NCBI GenBank assembly: GCA_902826775.1
Contig: CADEHE010000012.1
Span: 1 to 64,000, forward strand
Length of the DNA stretch: 64,000 bases
Source: an uncultured Pseudomonadota bacterium
GTDB taxonomy: Bacteria > Pseudomonadota > Gammaproteobacteria > Burkholderiales > JALYOK01
Reading direction: 5' to 3'
A program made the position numbers and the translations under genes. Positions 62,083 through 64,000 of the stretch are shown in pieces; within the stretch, counting starts at the first letter, position 1, and every line of letters begins with the position of its first letter. A model generated the notes under the pieces. It was given only the letters and a program-made list of their open reading frames with translations, was not told the origin of the DNA and ran no database searches.

Positions 62083-62766
62083 TTACCCCTTCAAGCCCGT
62101 TCCCAGCACAAAATCGAAATCGGCTTTCATGAACTTGCCGTCTTGCTTCATGTCGAGCGCCAGCGCAGGCTTGTGTCCGCCCCAGGGATCACCGGCCAGA
62201 TGTTCGTCGCCCTTAAAGTAGAGCTGCGTGGTGAGCGAAGTGTGCAGAAACGGCTCCACTTTGATGTGAATGTGGCGAGCTCGCGTCAAATTGCCGTACT
62301 TTTCCAAGCCTGGCACGCCGGGCGGAATCGGATAAGCACCGGGCACAATGGTTTCGATTTCGTAGCGGCCTTTGGCGTCGGTCAGGATCATGCCGCGCAG
62401 ATGTGGCTTCATGTTCTCCAGGAAATTGCCTGGTTGCGCTTTGTCGTACATGCCCTTGTCATCGGCTTGCCAAATCTCGATCAGCGTGTTCGCCAGCGGT
62501 GTTTTACAGTCGCTGCTCAACACTGCACCGCGCAAGAGCAGTCTTTGTCCCGGCTCGCCGTCTTCGGCTAGTTTCAATTGAAAGACTGGCGCGCCGTAGT
62601 TGTACATCGGGCCCAAGATTTCTTGTTCGGTGATTTTGCACTCGGCAGCGGCTTTGAGCGCGGGTACGCCGATGGCAACGCCGCTCAATGCCAGAGCGGT
62701 ATGCCGCAAGAACTTGCGTCTTGCGGCGAGCTTCGGATCGAATTCAAAACTATGATTGTGCGACAT
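62083..62766 (-). CDS. intradiol ring-cleavage dioxygenase-like protein with Tat-type leader
   Basis: GGAGG precedes the ATG at 62766; in-frame starts upstream to 62841 have no ribosome site. The 227-residue protein begins with a Tat-like leader (ARRKFLRHTALALSGVAIG). The four iron ligands of the family can be proposed as Tyr107 (GMYDKA), Tyr145 (IVPGAYPIP), His165 and His167 (RARHIHIKV). The extracytoplasmic location differs from classical catechol and protocatechuate dioxygenases and fits the exported group of this superfamily. The substrate is unknown. It precedes the flavin reductase in the same orientation. Confidence 0.8.
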   Translation of the reverse strand: MSHNHSFEFDPKLAARRKFLRHTALALSGVAIGVPALKAAAECKITEQEILGPMYNYGAPVFQLKLAEDGEPGQRLLLRGAVLSSDCKTPLANTLIEIWQADDKGMYDKAQPGNFLENMKPHLRGMILTDAKGRYEIETIVPGAYPIPPGVPGLEKYGNLTRARHIHIKVEPFLHTSLTTQLYFKGDEHLAGDPWGGHKPALALDMKQDGKFMKADFDFVLGTGLKG

Positions 62767-62978
62767 GGCTCCTCCAGTGACGGTAGATAAGTTCGACGCG
62801 GGAAGCTTGTTCGAGGTATAGGGAGTTACTTCGCCGCTCAAGGCGTACGCTACTCGAAAACACGCCGCACGGCAACGCGGGTGAAATCAGTACGCGGCAG
62901 ACGCGAAGGAAGCACAGGAAGCGCAGGCAGGCATGGCTAGGGCTTCGCTCCCCGAAGGCGGACAAAGCGCGCCGTAAC

Positions 62979-64000
62979 CTACGCCGGCCTGTATGCCGGC
63001 ACGACGTACGGTCCTTCCGGTACCACTGCGACACGTGTGTCGCCCGTTTCGGCAATGCTCCGTTCGACTGCGGCGTCGAGCGAATCGATCAGCTGTACGC
63101 CCGCGAGGTTGCGTGCTTCGGCGTTCAGCCCCGTTGTGTAGAGATGAATGGCGCCGATCTTCATCGGCTTGGTCTGCATCTGCGTTTGCCATTCGTCGAT
63201 CTCGGCATGCGTCTGTAGGCTGATCTCATTCAGGAATTCATTCATGCCTAAACCCAGCAAGCGCCGCTGTGCTTCGATGTATTCGTGCGAGCCCACGCCT
63301 TCCGAGCATTCGGAGGCGACGATCAAATTGCCGCCGGGTGCGAGGATGTCGATCGGCCCGACCATGCCTTTGACAGTTTGATAGTAAGTCTTGTCGAGCG
63401 GATACCCTGCTGCACTGGTGACCACTGTTTTGAACTTCTCACGCACCGGCACCACCGCGTACTTCTCGCAGAAGTCGACGGCCTGCAGGTGGCTTTGCAC
63501 GATTTCGCCGAAATTGACAAAGGCCAAACGGCGATGCTCGTCGATCACCGTGTTGAGCGCAAACGCGCCGCCGAGCAACTTGACGATAGCGAGCTGTTCC
63601 TCATGCAGCGGATTACCGTCCAACACGCAATTCACGGCCCGCGGATGCGCCATGAAGCGATGGCTGTGGAAGGTCGTGATCGTTTCCTTGTGCGCAACAC
63701 CGGGTGCGATGACTTTTCGTCCGCCGGACCATCCCGCCATGAAATGCGGCTCGACCAGTCCGGTGGCTATGCGCAACTCGGCTCGCGCGAAGCGCTTGTC
63801 CAGCTTGACGCGCGTGCCGCGCGCCGTCGTGCCGAGATCGACATGATCTTCGTCGTTGCGCGCGTAGTGGTTAGCGACATTCACGGTTTGCATCACCCAA
63901 TCGTCGCCGACGATTTCGGCGAGTTCGGCGCCTTCGTTCGGGCGGTGCAGCCCAGTGGCCACGAGGACGGTGATGTTCTTCGCGGGGATGCCGGCTTCGA
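62979..64000 (-). CDS. LarA-like nickel-dependent lactate racemase family protein (partial, 5' end outside window)
   Basis: The frame is open to the right edge (EAGIPAKNITVLVATGLHRP), so the start lies beyond the window. Family motifs are VATGLHRPNEG, EPHFMAGWSGGRKVIAPGVA (Lys of the SGGRK motif, which in LarA carries the nickel-pincer cofactor), THHH-less HSHRFMAHP, and KTYYQTVKGMVGPIDILAPG. LarA racemises lactate, and many homologues act on other 2-hydroxyacids. No larB, larC or larE is seen. It heads the visible minus-strand gene run, with a 212-bp gap before the dioxygenase-like gene. Confidence 0.85.
   Translation of the reverse strand, partial: EAGIPAKNITVLVATGLHRPNEGAELAEIVGDDWVMQTVNVANHYARNDEDHVDLGTTARGTRVKLDKRFARAELRIATGLVEPHFMAGWSGGRKVIAPGVAHKETITTFHSHRFMAHPRAVNCVLDGNPLHEEQLAIVKLLGGAFALNTVIDEHRRLAFVNFGEIVQSHLQAVDFCEKYAVVPVREKFKTVVTSAAGYPLDKTYYQTVKGMVGPIDILAPGGNLIVASECSEGVGSHEYIEAQRRLLGLGMNEFLNEISLQTHAEIDEWQTQMQTKPMKIGAIHLYTTGLNAEARNLAGVQLIDSLDAAVERSIAETGDTRVAVVPEGPYVVPAYRPA

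Overview
The window looks like the chromosome of a gammaproteobacterium with moderately high GC. The grounds are a type IV pilin with a TfpX/TfpZ accessory protein, PEP-CTERM-like surface proteins, sigma-54 promoters, and a REP doublet of the kind seen in Xanthomonas and Pseudomonas genomes. This placement is inference from gene content; no ribosomal or other marker gene is present.

Region 1 (about 1-31,000) encodes large secreted surface proteins. It has a broken SorC-like regulator, two giant YD-repeat (Rhs/teneurin-like) proteins of about 2,400 and 2,570 residues, smaller secreted proteins including two PEP-CTERM-type ones, a PAP2/vanadium haloperoxidase-like enzyme, and a pair of large STAND-ATPase regulators ending in SARP/BTAD-type DNA-binding domains. 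One of these regulators is preceded by three identical 8-mers spaced 11 and 22 bp apart, just upstream of a -10-like box. The region ends at a 3' fragment of a tRNA-Lys(TTT) gene with no 5' half. That is the expected scar if the region to its left is an island integrated at tRNA-Lys.

Region 2 (about 31,100-55,800) is the most interesting part. A tightly overlapping five-gene unit encodes a type I secretion ABC transporter, its HlyD adaptor, a di-haem peroxidase, a PAS histidine kinase and an NtrC-type sigma-54 activator. Around it lie four RTX proteins that share one C-terminal module, three GNAT-like acyltransferase candidates, a PEP-CTERM-like protein, a small SemiSWEET-like membrane protein, two further secreted proteins, a frameshifted GCS2-type carboxylate-amine ligase and a 2OG-Fe(II) oxygenase. 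Seven separate sigma-54 (-24/-12) promoters can be read, one before each transcription unit except a single minus-strand gene. Nearly all carry a GTCGC-type box 78-82 bp upstream. The likely reading is that the peroxidase-kinase-activator set senses a periplasmic or redox signal and switches on the transporter and all its cargo as one regulon. A decayed second copy of the peroxidase-kinase junction and a REP doublet sit inside the island.

Region 3 (about 55,800-64,000) is ordinary chromosome: a decayed LysR regulator, pilA with a sigma-54 promoter followed by tfpZ (each with a terminator), and a minus-strand group of catabolic genes. That group has a LarA-like protein cut by the window edge, an intradiol dioxygenase-like protein, a flavin reductase-like protein, a SnoaL-like protein and an AGPS-like FAD oxidase.

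All calls come from reading the sequence alone. No database search was run, and domain names rest on recognised motifs.
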